From Sipunculus nudus (lineage: Eukaryota; Annelida; Sipuncula; Golfingiida; Sipunculidae): a DNA stretch of 64,000 nt. The notes beneath the pieces were generated by a model, which saw only the letters and a program-made list of their open reading frames with translations, was not told where the DNA came from and made no database searches. The first letter of the stretch is position 1; each line of letters begins with the position of its first letter. The translations under genes were made by a program, and so were the position numbers. Of this stretch, positions 12,871-24,330 are shown in pieces. Location: positions 65,203,953-65,267,952 of the forward strand of contig CM049311.1 of NCBI GenBank assembly GCA_026874595.1, read 5' to 3'.

Positions 12871-14528
12871 ATGCAAGAATAGGAATTAGTGGAATTTAGA
12901 TGCTGAACGGAATTTTGCTGGCATGAAAGTAAACAATTTTTTAGGTATTAGACATTACCCCCATTTTCTGAGATATGTTTTTTCTTGTCATTTTGGGTCA
13001 TTAATGGAAATAATTATAAATATATTGATACTTATTGCAGCTATTTATGATAGTTTCAAAATACTATCATAAATACTATGTTGATTAATTAAAAAAAGAT
13101 AATTGTCCTTAAGTGCCCAGTGTACCATTGGTAGCCAAGGATTTCATGTGTCAGAGCATAGGTATTTCATGTGTTTGAAAAACATGGTTATAGCTGCAGA
13201 AAGCAATTATAATAGAGACATCTAAGAAGAGTGGTAACTCTTGTCAGTAAACGCACTCCTGACATAAAACAACAGGCTTTCCATTAAGACCAAAACATCT
13301 ATTTTTGCTTTGCCTTCATCCCTTATCCGTTTATGCCAGACAACTCTGTTCTTGATGCATCAGCCCATAATGATCAATATAGTTTTTCTTTGACAGACAT
13401 ACTTCATTTTAGTTAATAATTAACACCATCTATAAACCCTGGCTGCAGCCAGTGGAAGGTGTATATTCAATTTTCCCAAGAGTAAAAAGTCATGTAGGAA
13501 ATAGACATTAGTAAAAACCAGTTAGCATCACTTTGGGCCATAACTGTGCACTCAGCATGATTACAGAAGTTTTCAGAAGATGAGGGATGATGGTGTGTCA
13601 GATTCCAAGCTAACATCTGCTCAGTGTGTTAAGCTGTATGTGAGTCAGAAGTCTGATAATTAATGCACTATGGAATTTAAATGTATGAAATACCCAGGAA
13701 TTAAGGGACCAGCTTTGGTCAGCTGGCAAGCGGGTTTGGTTACTGGAACGTAGTGTATAGTTTGGGTTCAGATATGACAGGTGTCTATGCCTTTGTCAAC
13801 TCTAAGGATCTTAAAATAAATGGAGAGATTATCCTGTAGTTATGCTTTCAGTTAGCATTCTTGGTTCAGTCTTAATTAGATACTGTGGCAGCCTTTTTTG
13901 CTTCTGAGGGTATCAAATTTGCGGAAGGGAATTATCTTGAAAATAAACCTTTATGAATAAGACATTCCAGGCAAGGTAAAAAGCATTGATATTTGATATC
14001 AGTGATAATAGATCTTGTTTACCGGTACATGTTAAATGATTGCTATTATTAATGATATCAGCTCTTTCAAATAATCTGCCATTACGGAACAATAAGTGCA
14101 ACTTGTTCAGTGTACCTTAAGTCCCCATCCAGTTATTGAGACTTTGTGCACATATTGTTTTATATAATTAATTTGTATATTATAACAAGTTTGCATTTTG
14201 TTGGTTATTAATATGGAGAGATAGCAAAATTGTAACCCTAGTGAAACACTGAAAAATCCTAGAAATCAAAATATTTTAACCAAGCAGATATGAAGCCAAC
14301 CATAGTATGTTGGTGGTTTTGTCATTTGTTGACTGGGAATGTCATACATTGTGATCAGCGTGGTCAATCTCCCCAGAAGGAACCACATGAAGTATGATCT
14401 TGCAGCAATATAGCAAAGTGACTCCCCATATGAGAGCTTCCTGAAAAGTCCAGAATTTCAGAAAACCTCCACAGATTATATGTTTCCCTAAAAGGATTAG
14501 AGTCTTTGAATGTTAAATGTGTAATTGT
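12871..14528. other. Non-coding, largely single-copy sequence
   Basis: AT-rich sequence with no supported exon, RNA gene or repeat. The longest open frames are short and lack splice context. Confidence 0.5.
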
Positions 14529-14555
14529 TCCCCAGACAAAGTCGGGGGGATACTA
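14529..14555 (+). mobile_element. 5' end of a split F3 element
   Basis: TC start, the CCCCAGACAAAGTCGGGG hairpin and GATACTA, stopping at the TA target of the inserted transposon. The remainder continues at 23214. Joined and with one TA removed, the element would be about 992 bp and collinear with the copy at 29922. Confidence 0.85.
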
Positions 14556-14581
14556 CCGTATTTACTCGTGTATAGGACGAC
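14556..14581 (+). repeat. Left terminal inverted repeat of the Tigger-like element
   Basis: Twenty-six bases beginning CCGTATTTACTCG, inverted match to 23186-23211 with one difference. Confidence 0.9.
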
Positions 14582-14773
14582 AAATTGGTTCCTAAATTTT
14601 GGAGGGCTTAGTGGGGGGGTCGTCCTATTATCGGGTACAAGTTTTTCAGTCACCAGAAGCTCACCGAAAATGATAAACAGATACCGGTAAGTATATCAAC
14701 CAGTGCCGCGTTGGTAGAACACAAGCCTTATTACGTCCGTACACAGATTCAGTAATGACTATATTTATTTTCA

Positions 14774-17417
14774 TTTTTAGCTCAGCTGACTATAAGTCAT
14801 CTGAGCTATAGTCGTGGTCCATTGTCCGTCGTCCGTCCGTCTGTCCGTCCGTCCGTCCGTCCGTCCGTCCGTCCGTCCGTAGATGTGGCACGTTTTGAAA
14901 CCGTAAGACCTAGGAATCCAAAATTCGGCATAATGTTAGATGTTCCCAAGATCTCCTACCAAGCCGAAAACTGGGTCTTTGCAACTTCGTTCCTTTGAGA
15001 AATTAAGGAAAAACCTCAATTTTTTATTAAAAACCTATTTTCACACTTTAGGACTGCCTAATATCAAAACCACTCATCTGTTTTTCCTCATATTTACCAT
15101 AAATATTCCTCTATATAGTTCCTATGTACATGCCAGAAATTATGTCTGTATTATTTAATTTAAAAAAGTTCTGGGCCCAAACATAATGCATTTTGAAAAA
15201 TATAAGGAAAGATATTTGATCACTTAACACAAAAAATGTTAAAGCTGTGGACCTTTTTTCCAGTAATATAACTTTAATTAATCAATATTAAACTGTATAC
15301 CCAAAATTAGATGAAAATCCTTTAAATTTTTTAAAATATTAATAAAAATAAAAAATTGGTACCTTAAATTTTGCCCAACTTTGACCATGGCACGTTTTTT
15401 TCCTGTAAGTACTGTGGATTTAATTTTCACAGCATGTTTTTGTCAGCATTTCAACTGTTAACACCAAAAATTTGAAACCAGTTGATCAAAAACTGTAGAT
15501 TTTAATAAAGTTTTCAGGCACCTTGTAACATATTGTTTACATCAAGCTAGTGTTATGCAGTTTGCAAAAGCTCAGCTCCCCAGCTTCAGCTCTAAGTTCC
15601 TTAAATTCAGCATACAGTTAGATGTCTCCAAAATCCCCTACCATGCCAAGAATTTGGTCACTAGGACTTAATACCTTCAAGATATTAATGAAAAACTTCA
15701 TTTTTCCATTAAAAACCCATTGTTACACTTCAAGACTGCCTAATATCAAAACCACTGATCTGACTTTAATCATAAACAATATACATATTTTTCATTCTCT
15801 ATGCACATCCCAGAATGATGTCAGTATTGCGTAATTGTTTTAAGTTATGGGCCCAAACATAATGCACTTTGTAAAAAATCAAGAAATATATTTACTCCCT
15901 TAACAAGGGCATTGCTAGAGATTTTTTTGTCAGGGATGTATCATTATTTAATCAAGATTCAATTGAATACCCAAAATTAGTTCTGAATTTTTCAAATTTT
16001 ATAAGTTATTAGTATAAATATAAAATTAGTACCTTAAATTTTGCCCAACTGTGACCATGGCACGTTTGTTTCCCGTGAGCACTGTTGATATAATTTTCAT
16101 ATCATGCACACATAAGGATTTCAGCTTTTTAGTTTAGAAAGCTGAAAGAAATTTGCCAAAAATTGTAGCTTTTATTAATGTTTTTTATGAGACCCTGTCA
16201 GACTTTGGCTCTCTCCAGCCCCTCTTGAGTCACCTGTATGTTGACCTTGTTGACCTTTCATCAAATTATGCACGCTTGAGGCGAGGCATACAGGAATCCA
16301 GGCAGCTTATGGCCAGCCACAGTTGATCCAGGTGTCCAACCCAACTCATCTAGTAGTTTTAACCAACAACATAACAATAAACAACAAATTAATAAATTTT
16401 TATTGGTTTTTAATAACAAATTAAAGAAAAATAGAAAAGGAATTTGTTAGTTTATAATAACAGGAAATTAACTTGCAGTTACTGATGATATAAGGATCTT
16501 GTATCCATGGGTAGAATGTCACATATTCCAAATAACACCATGCAGTCACCTATGGCATTTTTCAGTTCAATTTTAATGATAAAGAAGTAAATCATATTAT
16601 TCATTACTAATCATTAGGGATCATATGAAGGAAATTAATGATAGACAAAGATGCAGTTGATAATATTAATGTAGATTCCCACTGTGTCTAGTGTGTACAT
16701 TGATGTGAAATTAGTCCAAAATGAATTTTTTACAGTTATTTTTTAATATAAATAAAAGCCATAAAACCAGGTACTTATGATCATTATTTAAATGTGTGAA
16801 TTTTGTATATTCTGGGTTCTCAACATCATTGTTTGGTGAAAATTGAATAAATACCAGACATGGTGTGAATACTTTGTAATTGTATTTAAATACGAATTTG
16901 ATTATGTACTCCATTATAAAATTTCTTGCATAAAGAATGGGAATTCAGGTAAAAATGAAAGTATATGAATACTCGTGCAGATACTTTCAAAATGTATTCA
17001 TGAATGCATTCATGAATATATTCTTTAATATTATTTTAATAATCATATCAGTTATATTTCATTTTAAAAAATCATATGATTCTCTTATTATTTTTAATAA
17101 AAATTATATTTGGGACAATATTTGTAATTTTTTTTAATAAATAGTTAAACTCTTATATTATATGTTCTGCTTATAAGTTATATGGCCAAGTCAAAAACTG
17201 TGTGACAGTAGTACTCCAGTTGTTAATAAAATAAATGAAATCAATCCTCTTCCCTGTCTCCAAAGGTTCCATCAAAATCATACATAAGCTAAACAACAAC
17301 AACTCATAATACAGCTTATATTTATTACCACACAAAACCAGCATGTGCCTCATTTCTAAATAATATTTTTTTATAATATATAACAGCTGAGCGTCGTGAC
17401 CCATAGGTCCCTTGTTT
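14774..17417 (+). mobile_element. F1b element nested in the Tigger-like transposon
   Basis: The head hairpin AGCTCAGCTGACT / AGTCATCTGAGCT at about 14779 is followed by a (GTCC)n run to 14880. Two diverged ~680-bp units follow (compare 14938-15400 with 15618-16100). A tail segment, 16803-17417, is shared with 45350-45971. It ends with CAGCTGAGCG, GTGACCCATAGGTCCC and TTGTT. A sister copy lies at 43007-45971; the middle parts of the two differ. No coding capacity is evident. Confidence 0.65.
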
Positions 17418-18138
17418 ATGTGTCTGATATAATGTTTATAAAGCATATCATATGTTTTATTACAAGAAGAACGTATGATGTTTATCCTTCTCACGTTACT
17501 AAATTTATCATATCAGCAGCGTAGCATGCATGACTTGTGTTCACAAGCGGGCCGACATGTAACCTCCCCACAAATACCTCCGTCCCGACGGGTAACCTAA
17601 ACGACACCGGTCACGCCCAGTTCAACAATAAGCTAATAAATTCTATTTTCATTCTCCACATAAAACCAGTTATATACAAATCATTATCAAAGCAAATTGG
17701 TTCCAATATAAATAATATATTTAACAAATATCAAACTGACAAACCTTCAACATTTAGAGAGTATGGTTAATGATCCGGAAATGAACTTAATTAAAGTAGC
17801 GCACATGTTTGGTTAAACAAACGAGTAAACAACTCATCAGTGACAGCTTTGATCACCTTGTGATGACGGTCACCAAAAGGACAAGGGCACGGATTACCTG
17901 ATCAGTGGAGGTTTCAGGTGTGAGAATCGCCTTTGATATGGTGGTTTCTCTCGGCTTGCCTGAATCAAAGAGACCTTACCTAGTGGACTGTGAATGGTTA
18001 CCCATTATATACGGTCGTTATACCTGTTTCGACCACAATTGATAAAATCTTGATTAGTGTATCACAACGCCGTTCTTCATTTAACTGTTATAACTGATAT
18101 TATCATTTAGGTTAAACTATTGATAAAACTTTGACGCC
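17418..18138 (+). other. 5' flank of the transposase gene
   Basis: This should hold the transposase promoter and leader, but no clear TATA or initiator can be chosen. Bases 17682-17842 recur, diverged, inside the gene's intron at 19307-19465. Confidence 0.5.
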
Positions 18139-18936
18139 ATGGCTTCGCCTGGAGCCAAGAGGAAACGTTCCTCATATGATGCAAGCTACAAATTGACTGT
18201 GGTAACTTTAGCGGAAAAAAGTAATAACTGTGCTGCGGCTTGCGAATACGGAGTGACGGAAAAGATGGTGAGGACCTGGAGAAAGTGTAAAGAGTCGCTG
18301 GAACAGATGCCAAAAACAAAGCGAGCGCGACGTGGTAGGACCGCTTATTACCCGGATTTGGAGAAGGAGCTGGCCAGTTGGATATCGGGACAGAGACAGG
18401 ATGGGTACATTGTTACTGTAATCCACATACGGATCAGAGCGAAATCACTTGCTAAAGAAGATCGTTTCAATGTGGACAGCAGTTTTAAAGCCTCTACGGG
18501 TTGGTGTGTGAGGTTTATGAGGCGGCATGTTCTATCGCTACGTGCACGCACGAAAATTTCACAAAAGCTCCCAGCGGACTTGGAGGACAAGGTGCTTCAG
18601 TTTCACCAGTATGTTATAAAGCTCCGGAAGGGTTACAATTTTGAGCTTTCACAGATTGGCAACATGGATGAAAGCCCGCTATGCTTTGATATGCCAGGAG
18701 CGCGTACAGTTGACGCCAGTGGGACAAAGACAGTGTACGTCCGTACTACAGGACATGAAAAGACTCATTTCACTGTGGTTCTAACTTGTATGGCGGATGG
18801 CACAAAATTAAAACCCATGGTGATATTCAAGAGAAAAACTATACCGAAAGGGGAGAAATTTCCATCGGGTGTTTTGGTCCATGTCCACCTGAAAGGTTGG
18901 ATGGATGAAGATGGTGTCAAACTCTGGCTCGATAAG
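18139..18936 (+). CDS. pogo/Tigger-like transposase, exon 1 (residues 1-266)
   Basis: This encodes the N-terminal part of a DDE transposase that would cut and paste its own element. The ATG at 18139 opens MASPGAKRKRSSYDASYKL, a basic start leading into a helix-turn-helix (about residues 10-60, ending in TWRKCKESL). A second DNA-binding region follows (about 70-150, with WCVRFMRRH), then the start of the DDE domain. Asp177 in GNMDESP is the first catalytic acidic residue. The exon ends in phase 0 at AAG|GTATGT. Family knowledge: CENP-B/Tigger/Jerky-type transposases share this order. The gene is within the TIRs, so it is the element's own. Base composition is richer in G+C than the flanks. The frame is intact, with no stop. 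Confidence 0.88.
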
Positions 18937-19720
18937 GTATGTGGTAAACTAACTTTTTATTTTACGTGAATAAGTTCATACAGTAATTGAACGGTCAAAA
19001 TAGGAAGCGCATTTAAAAGCGCTTTTTGGAACAACGATCACACAATTAATTTCATGGGTAATTAATTATTCAACAAAATTATGTATATGCAAGTAAACTT
19101 TACAACAGACAAAGGGATTGGCTGGATAAAAAAAAGTGGTGAAATGGCTATGAATTTTGTGTGGAAAACATGCAATAAAGTTTTAACTTAACAAAGAATT
19201 GGCCGGATATATAATATATTCATTATTTGAACCTGTGAAACTTTTTAAAAAATAATATGCTAAATGGGAATATGACCAGATTAATAAAAAAATAATCTAA
19301 CACCAACATTATCAAAGCAAATTGGTTCCAATAATAATGATATATTTAAAATTACTTGCTGACAATCATGCGACATTTAGAAAGTATGGTTAAAGATCAG
19401 GGAATGTACTTAATTAATGTAGCACACATGTTAGGTAAAACAAACGAATAAACAACTCATCAGTCACGTTTTGTGTGTATCGGATGCTGAAAAATCTGGA
19501 TATTCAGGATTGAAATCTCATTCAATTTTATGCAGGCGCTAATTTTAAAATGCTGTTTATCCATTATGTAATAAAACATACAGTAACAGTAATAGACGGC
19601 ATTCAAATAAAGCTGTGTTGTGATGAACAGATTTATAAAAACTAACACAAAACCTCGTCGCACAAAGAAAAAAACAAAAAAAAACACATGTCTTATGAAT
19701 TATTTTGTTGATTGTTTCAG
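18937..19720 (+). other. Intron of the transposase gene
   Basis: It has a GTATGT donor and a TTGTTTCAG acceptor and is 784 bp long, keeping phase 0. It contains a ~160-bp diverged copy (19307-19465) of the gene's own upstream flank (17682-17842). Confidence 0.8.
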
Positions 19721-20257
19721 ATTTGGTGTACCAGACCCGGGGCGCTTCTGAAGAAACGATGTCTGCTCGTGTGGGACCAGTTCCGGGGACACCTGACCCC
19801 CGCCATCAAGGCCGCTGTCAAGCAATGCCGGACTCATCAGGCCGTTATTCCTGGCGGCCTGACAAGCGTGTTGCAGCCCCTCTACGTAGTGTTGAATAAA
19901 CCTTTTAAAGATCACGTTAGGCAGCACTGGCTCAAGTGGATGGCCGACGGTCAGGCGGAGAAAACTGCTCGAGGAAACCTAAAGAAACCAGGCCTTGGAC
20001 TCGTAACAGGATGGGTGAAGTCCGCTTCGGATGACATTCCTGCTGAGATGGTTGAACTCAAGACCGGCATCGCAAACGCGCTCGACGGAACAGAAGACGA
20101 TGCATTGTGGGCAGAGCCTGGTGATGAACAGGAGACTGACGTCGACGATGTCACAGACTTCAGCGACTGGGATGCCGATCACACGCTTGCGGCAGACGAA
20201 TGGGAGGCTTTGTTTGGTCCATCAGACGATGATCAGTCAGACTTTGAAGGCTTCTGA
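19721..20257 (+). CDS. pogo/Tigger-like transposase, exon 2 (residues 267-444)
   Basis: It continues the DDE domain: LLVWDQFRGHLTP holds the second catalytic Asp (residue 285), and VIPGGLTSVLQPLYVVLNKP holds the third catalytic position. Relatives normally read LQPLD there; this copy has TAC, giving Tyr321. The second and third positions are separated by 35 residues. A WLKWM helix and a strongly acidic tail (DDDQSDFEGF at the end) follow, as in many pogo-type proteins. Spliced length is 444 residues. The frame is otherwise clean, so the loss of the third Asp is probably recent, or this copy persists as a DNA-binding protein. If the residue is essential as in the family, the protein cannot catalyse transposition. 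Confidence 0.87.
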   Translation: MWCTRPGALLKKRCLLVWDQFRGHLTPAIKAAVKQCRTHQAVIPGGLTSVLQPLYVVLNKPFKDHVRQHWLKWMADGQAEKTARGNLKKPGLGLVTGWVKSASDDIPAEMVELKTGIANALDGTEDDALWAEPGDEQETDVDDVTDFSDWDADHTLAADEWEALFGPSDDDQSDFEGF

Positions 20258-20736
20258 ACTCAGTGTTTGTCAGAAGTTTGGCTGAAGTTTAACAGTGTGT
20301 TAGACATTTATGATGAAAGAACATTTGCATGTAATTTTGTTTTCAAATGTGACGTGTTTATAAGCATTTTCCGGTAGTTAAGTGCTTTGATGATGATTAT
20401 TTCAGTTAATCGCTTTGTAAGTACGTTAATATCATCACAGGTGTTGAAGTCATCATTTATGATTTCAAGTTGAATTGTCGATTCCTGCAGCCCCAAAGCC
20501 TGCAAACCATAGTGCTTAATTCAGTGCTTAATGTTGTCTATTTATGCAATCTCTTACCTACATCAATTTGAAATTTTGTATCAACACATATTTTTTGTAT
20601 GTTAAGTTTGACTGAAAACCGAAAAAAAAACATTCCTTCACGCAAGTTATAATTTATTGTTATTCATATTTAGTTACAGTTTGCAATATTTATAGTATTT
20701 AAAATACTTTCATAGCATCACAGCTTTTGAATTTTT

Positions 20737-22819
20737 ATGCCCCCGCCACAAAGTGGCCGGGGCATATAGTTTTACCCATGTCCGTCATTCCGTCATTCCG
20801 TCCTTCTGTCATTCCGAAATCAAACAGTTGTACGGACTTTTTTTCGCAATGCCTGCAGATATTGGCCTAATTTTTGGTGTGTGGGCAGATATAGACCAGT
20901 TACAGATCGAGTTCGCGTTTCGTCCTGGTTGACCTACTTTTGACCGTTTTACGGCTCCTAAACTTAGAAAATTTCATGAAAAATAGAAATATTCATGACA
21001 GATACACATGTACGGACTTTTTTTTGCAATGCCTGCAGATATTGGCCTGATTTTTGGTGTGTGAGCAGATATAGACCAGTTACAGATTGAGTTCGCGTTT
21101 CGTCCTGGTTGACCTACTTTTGACCGTTTTACGGCTCCTGAACATAGAAAATTTCATGAAAAAATATGAAATTTCATGACAAATACACATGTACGGACTT
21201 TTTTTCGCAGTGCCTGCAGATATTGGCCTGATTTTTGGTGTGTGGACATATATAGACCAGTTACAGATAGAGTTCGCGTTTCGTTTTGGTTGACCTACTT
21301 TTGACTGTTTTACGGCTCCTAAACTTAGAAAATTTAATGAAAAATAGAAATATTCATGACAGATACACATGTACGGACTTTTTTTCGCAATGCCTGCAGA
21401 TATTGGCCTGATTTTTGGTGTGTGAGCAGATATAGACCAGTTACAGATCGAGTTCACGTTTCGTCCTGGTTGACCTTCTTTTGACCGTTTTACGGCTCCT
21501 GAACATAGAAAATTTCATGAAAAATATGAAATTTCATGACAAATACACATGTACGGACTTTTTTTCACAGTGCCTGCAGATATTGGCCTGATTTTTGGTG
21601 TGTGGACAGATATAGACCAGTTACAGATCGAGTTCACGTTTCGTCCCTGTTGACCTACTTTTGACTGTTTAACGGCTCCTAAACTTAGAAAATTTAATGA
21701 AAAATAGAAATATTCATGACAGATACACATGTACGGACTTTTTTTCGCAATGCCTGCAGATATTGGCCTGATTTTTGGTGTGTGGGCAAATATAGACCAG
21801 TTACAGATCAAGTTCAAGGTTCGTCCCGGTTGACCTACTTTTGACCGTTGTACAAACATAGAAAATTTCATGAAAAATAGAAATATTCATGAAAGATACA
21901 CATGTACAGACTTTTTTTCGCAATGCCTGCAGATATTGGCCTGATTTTTTGTGTGTGGGCAGATATAGACCTGTTACAGATCTAGTTCGCGTTTCGTCCT
22001 GGTTGACCTACTTTTGACTGTTTTAAGGCTCCTGAACATAGAAAATTTCATGTAAAACATAAATTTTCATGACAAATACACTTGTACAGACTTTTCTTCA
22101 CAATACCTGCAGATATTGGCCTGATTTTTGGTGTGTGGGCAGATAATGACCAGTTACAGATCAAGTTCACGTTTTGTCCCAGTTGACCTATTTTTGACCG
22201 TTTGACGGTGCTCTAACAAAGAAAATTTCATAAAAAGGTGCATATGTATGGACTTTTTTTCACAGTGCCTGCAGATACGGGCCTGATTTTTGGTGTGTAG
22301 GCAGATAATGACCAGTTACAGATCGAGTTCTTGTTTTCTCTCAGTTGACCTACTTTTGACCATTTGACTGCTCCTGAACATAGAAAGTTTCATGAAAAAT
22401 ATAAATTTTCATAACAAATGCATATGTACTTTCTTATTTTCCTCAGTGCCTGCAGATACCACCCTGATTTTTTATGTGTGGGCAGATAATGACAGTTACA
22501 GATCGAGTTTGCGTTTCATCCCGGTTGACCTACTTTTGATTGTTTTACAGCTCCTAAACATAGAAAATTTCATGAAAGACAGAAATTTTTATGGAAAATG
22601 CACATGTATGGACTTTTTTTCACAATGCCTGCATATACTGGCATGATTTTTGGTGTGTTGCTTGATAATGACCCGTTACAGATCGAGTTTGCATTTTGCC
22701 CTTGTTGACCTACTTTTGACCATACGACACCTCCTGAACTTAAAAAAATTTTCAAAATTTTACAAATGTTTCTAATTTGCCCAAGGCGCGGGCATTCGTG
22801 TCGTTCCGGACACATCTAG
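20737..22819 (+). mobile_element. F2 Helitron-like element with a ~180-bp tandem core
   Basis: The head is a strong hairpin, TGCCCCCGCCAC AAA GTGGCCGGGGCA, followed by a (GTCCGTCATTCC)-type run. About eleven units of ~180 bp span 20815-22760, each with ACATGTACGGACTTTTTTTC, CCTGCAGATATTGGCCTGAT and GTTGACCTACTTTTGACC. The 3' end has GCGCGGGCAT (inverted partner of ATGCCCCCGC), a GTGTC...GACAC hairpin and CTAG followed by TTT. Because 180 is divisible by three, long antisense frames run through it; they are not genes. It lies inside the Tigger-like element. Confidence 0.8.
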
Positions 22820-23185
22820 TTTATCAGTTTGTTTTGTCAGTTTAGGCAACCACAGAAATGCATCAGACGAATTCAGTGCCTAATTTATTTTTATCTTGTG
22901 TTTCTTATGACATCATTTTGAATTGTATATACACATTCTTTTATATATTTAATAAAATCCTGTTTTGGTCTGTTCCATCATACATTCCTATTTTCACTTT
23001 TTTACTAATAAAAAGAAATATACCACTGAACATTTGAAGAATGAAATGTTATAATAGCCAAGTTTAATCATCGTTTTACATGATCATGACAAATAGTGAT
23101 TCAGTAGCTGGCAGGTCCATGGTGCTGAAAAATAATTTGTACCCAAATTTGAGGCTTAAAATTGGGGGGTCGTCTTATACACGGG

Positions 23186-23211
23186 GTCGTCCTATACACG
23201 GGTAAATACGG
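23186..23211 (-). repeat. Right terminal inverted repeat of the Tigger-like element
   Basis: Inverted match to 14556-14581 with one difference, followed by the TA duplication. Confidence 0.9.
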
Positions 23212-23213
23212 TA

Positions 23214-24178
23214 TGTTTTCATGACGGTCCCGCCGCCGCCGCATATAAATCTTGTTTGCACGATAACTCAAAATAGATTTCACGGATCTTTACCAAACTT
23301 TGTATATGTATAGATATGGGCGAGAGGACGATGCCTATTTAAAATGAGGTCATGACCTTTTCTAGGAGAGTGTCCTTGACCTTGAATAGGTCCAATTTTG
23401 GGGGAAAATCACACAAATTCTTAAATACCTCAAGAAATCTTGCATGGATTGATCCCGAAATCAAGTTGATCCAAGATCATGGAGAGGGTTGTCATGTTCC
23501 AGAAACTTACTCTGTAAGGATACATGGAATGAACCAAAAATCAAATTGACCGAAGATCTTGGATAGCTTTGTCTTTTGCAGAAGACAGGTGGCGCCACCT
23601 TGTGTCATTTTCTTGTTAAAATGATGTTAACGCAATAACTTTGTAAGAATTTGAGGTACAGTCACCAAACCCACAGGTTTGATGCATCTTATTAATGGCT
23701 TAGTCAAGTTCAAACATGGATGACCTTGATGCATTTTTTCAAGGTCACAGCAGCGATTATGCTAAAATGATATTAGGGAAATAACTCAAAAAGAATTTTT
23801 GGTACAGTCACCAAATCTACAGTTTAGATGCATCTTATCAAGGGCTAGGCCAAGTTCAAATATGGATGACCTTGATGCATTTTACAAGGTCACAGTGGCC
23901 ATAATGCTGAAATGATGTTAACTTTAATATTTCACTGAGGGATGCATGGAATGGTCCAAAAATCAAATTGACATAAGATCTTTTATAGCATTGTTTTCTC
24001 CTCCTATGAGAATGACTTTTACCTAAAATATGCCCATACTTATGAGAAACCATGGTGGCGTCCCAAGTGTCAGTCTCTGCATCTGAATTCAAGATGGGAT
24101 CCTATTCTTCGAGGCTGGGGGGAGGGGGGTTAATTGTCTAGGGATACTATGGCACCTGCGGTGCCAAGAAATATCAAG
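23214..24178 (+). mobile_element. 3' part of the split F3 element
   Basis: It resumes with TGTTTTCATGACGG and (CCG)n, exactly where an intact F3 continues, and parallels 29945 onward for several hundred bases. It ends with TTAATTGTCTAGGG (inverted partner of the 5' end), the hairpin GGCACCTGCGGTGCC and ATATCAAG, a one-base variant of the CTAG terminus. Confidence 0.85.
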
Positions 24179-24330
24179 TTAAATTATTACTTTAATAGTC
24201 ATGAAATTTCATAAATCATTAAGATATATAAATAAATTTGGCATGTCTATATGGCAGTTTTAGAAATGTCTTAATTTGTTCTCAATGATTGTTGATTATA
24301 GTATAGAAATAATCCACCATAATGCAATCA

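Larger units (their letters stand above)
14556..23211 (+). mobile_element. pogo/Tigger-like DNA transposon, 8,656 bp
   Basis: Terminal inverted repeats of 26 bp (14556-14581 and 23186-23211) start CCGTATTTACTCGTGTAT on the left and differ at one position on the right. A TA target-site duplication flanks it (14554-14555, 23212-23213). Subterminal GGGGGGTCGTC motifs occur at both ends in the same orientation. It carries one intron-containing transposase gene on the + strand, plus two nested Helitron-like elements (14774-17417, 20737-22819) that account for over half its length. TIR sequence, TA target and transposase type agree with the pogo/Tigger branch of Tc1/mariner. It inserted into an older F3 element. 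Confidence 0.85.

Noticed and set aside
21080-21871. Antisense open frames of 118-125 residues with KKSPYMCICHE repeats.
   Set aside because: They arise from the ~180-bp F2 tandem units read on the reverse strand.
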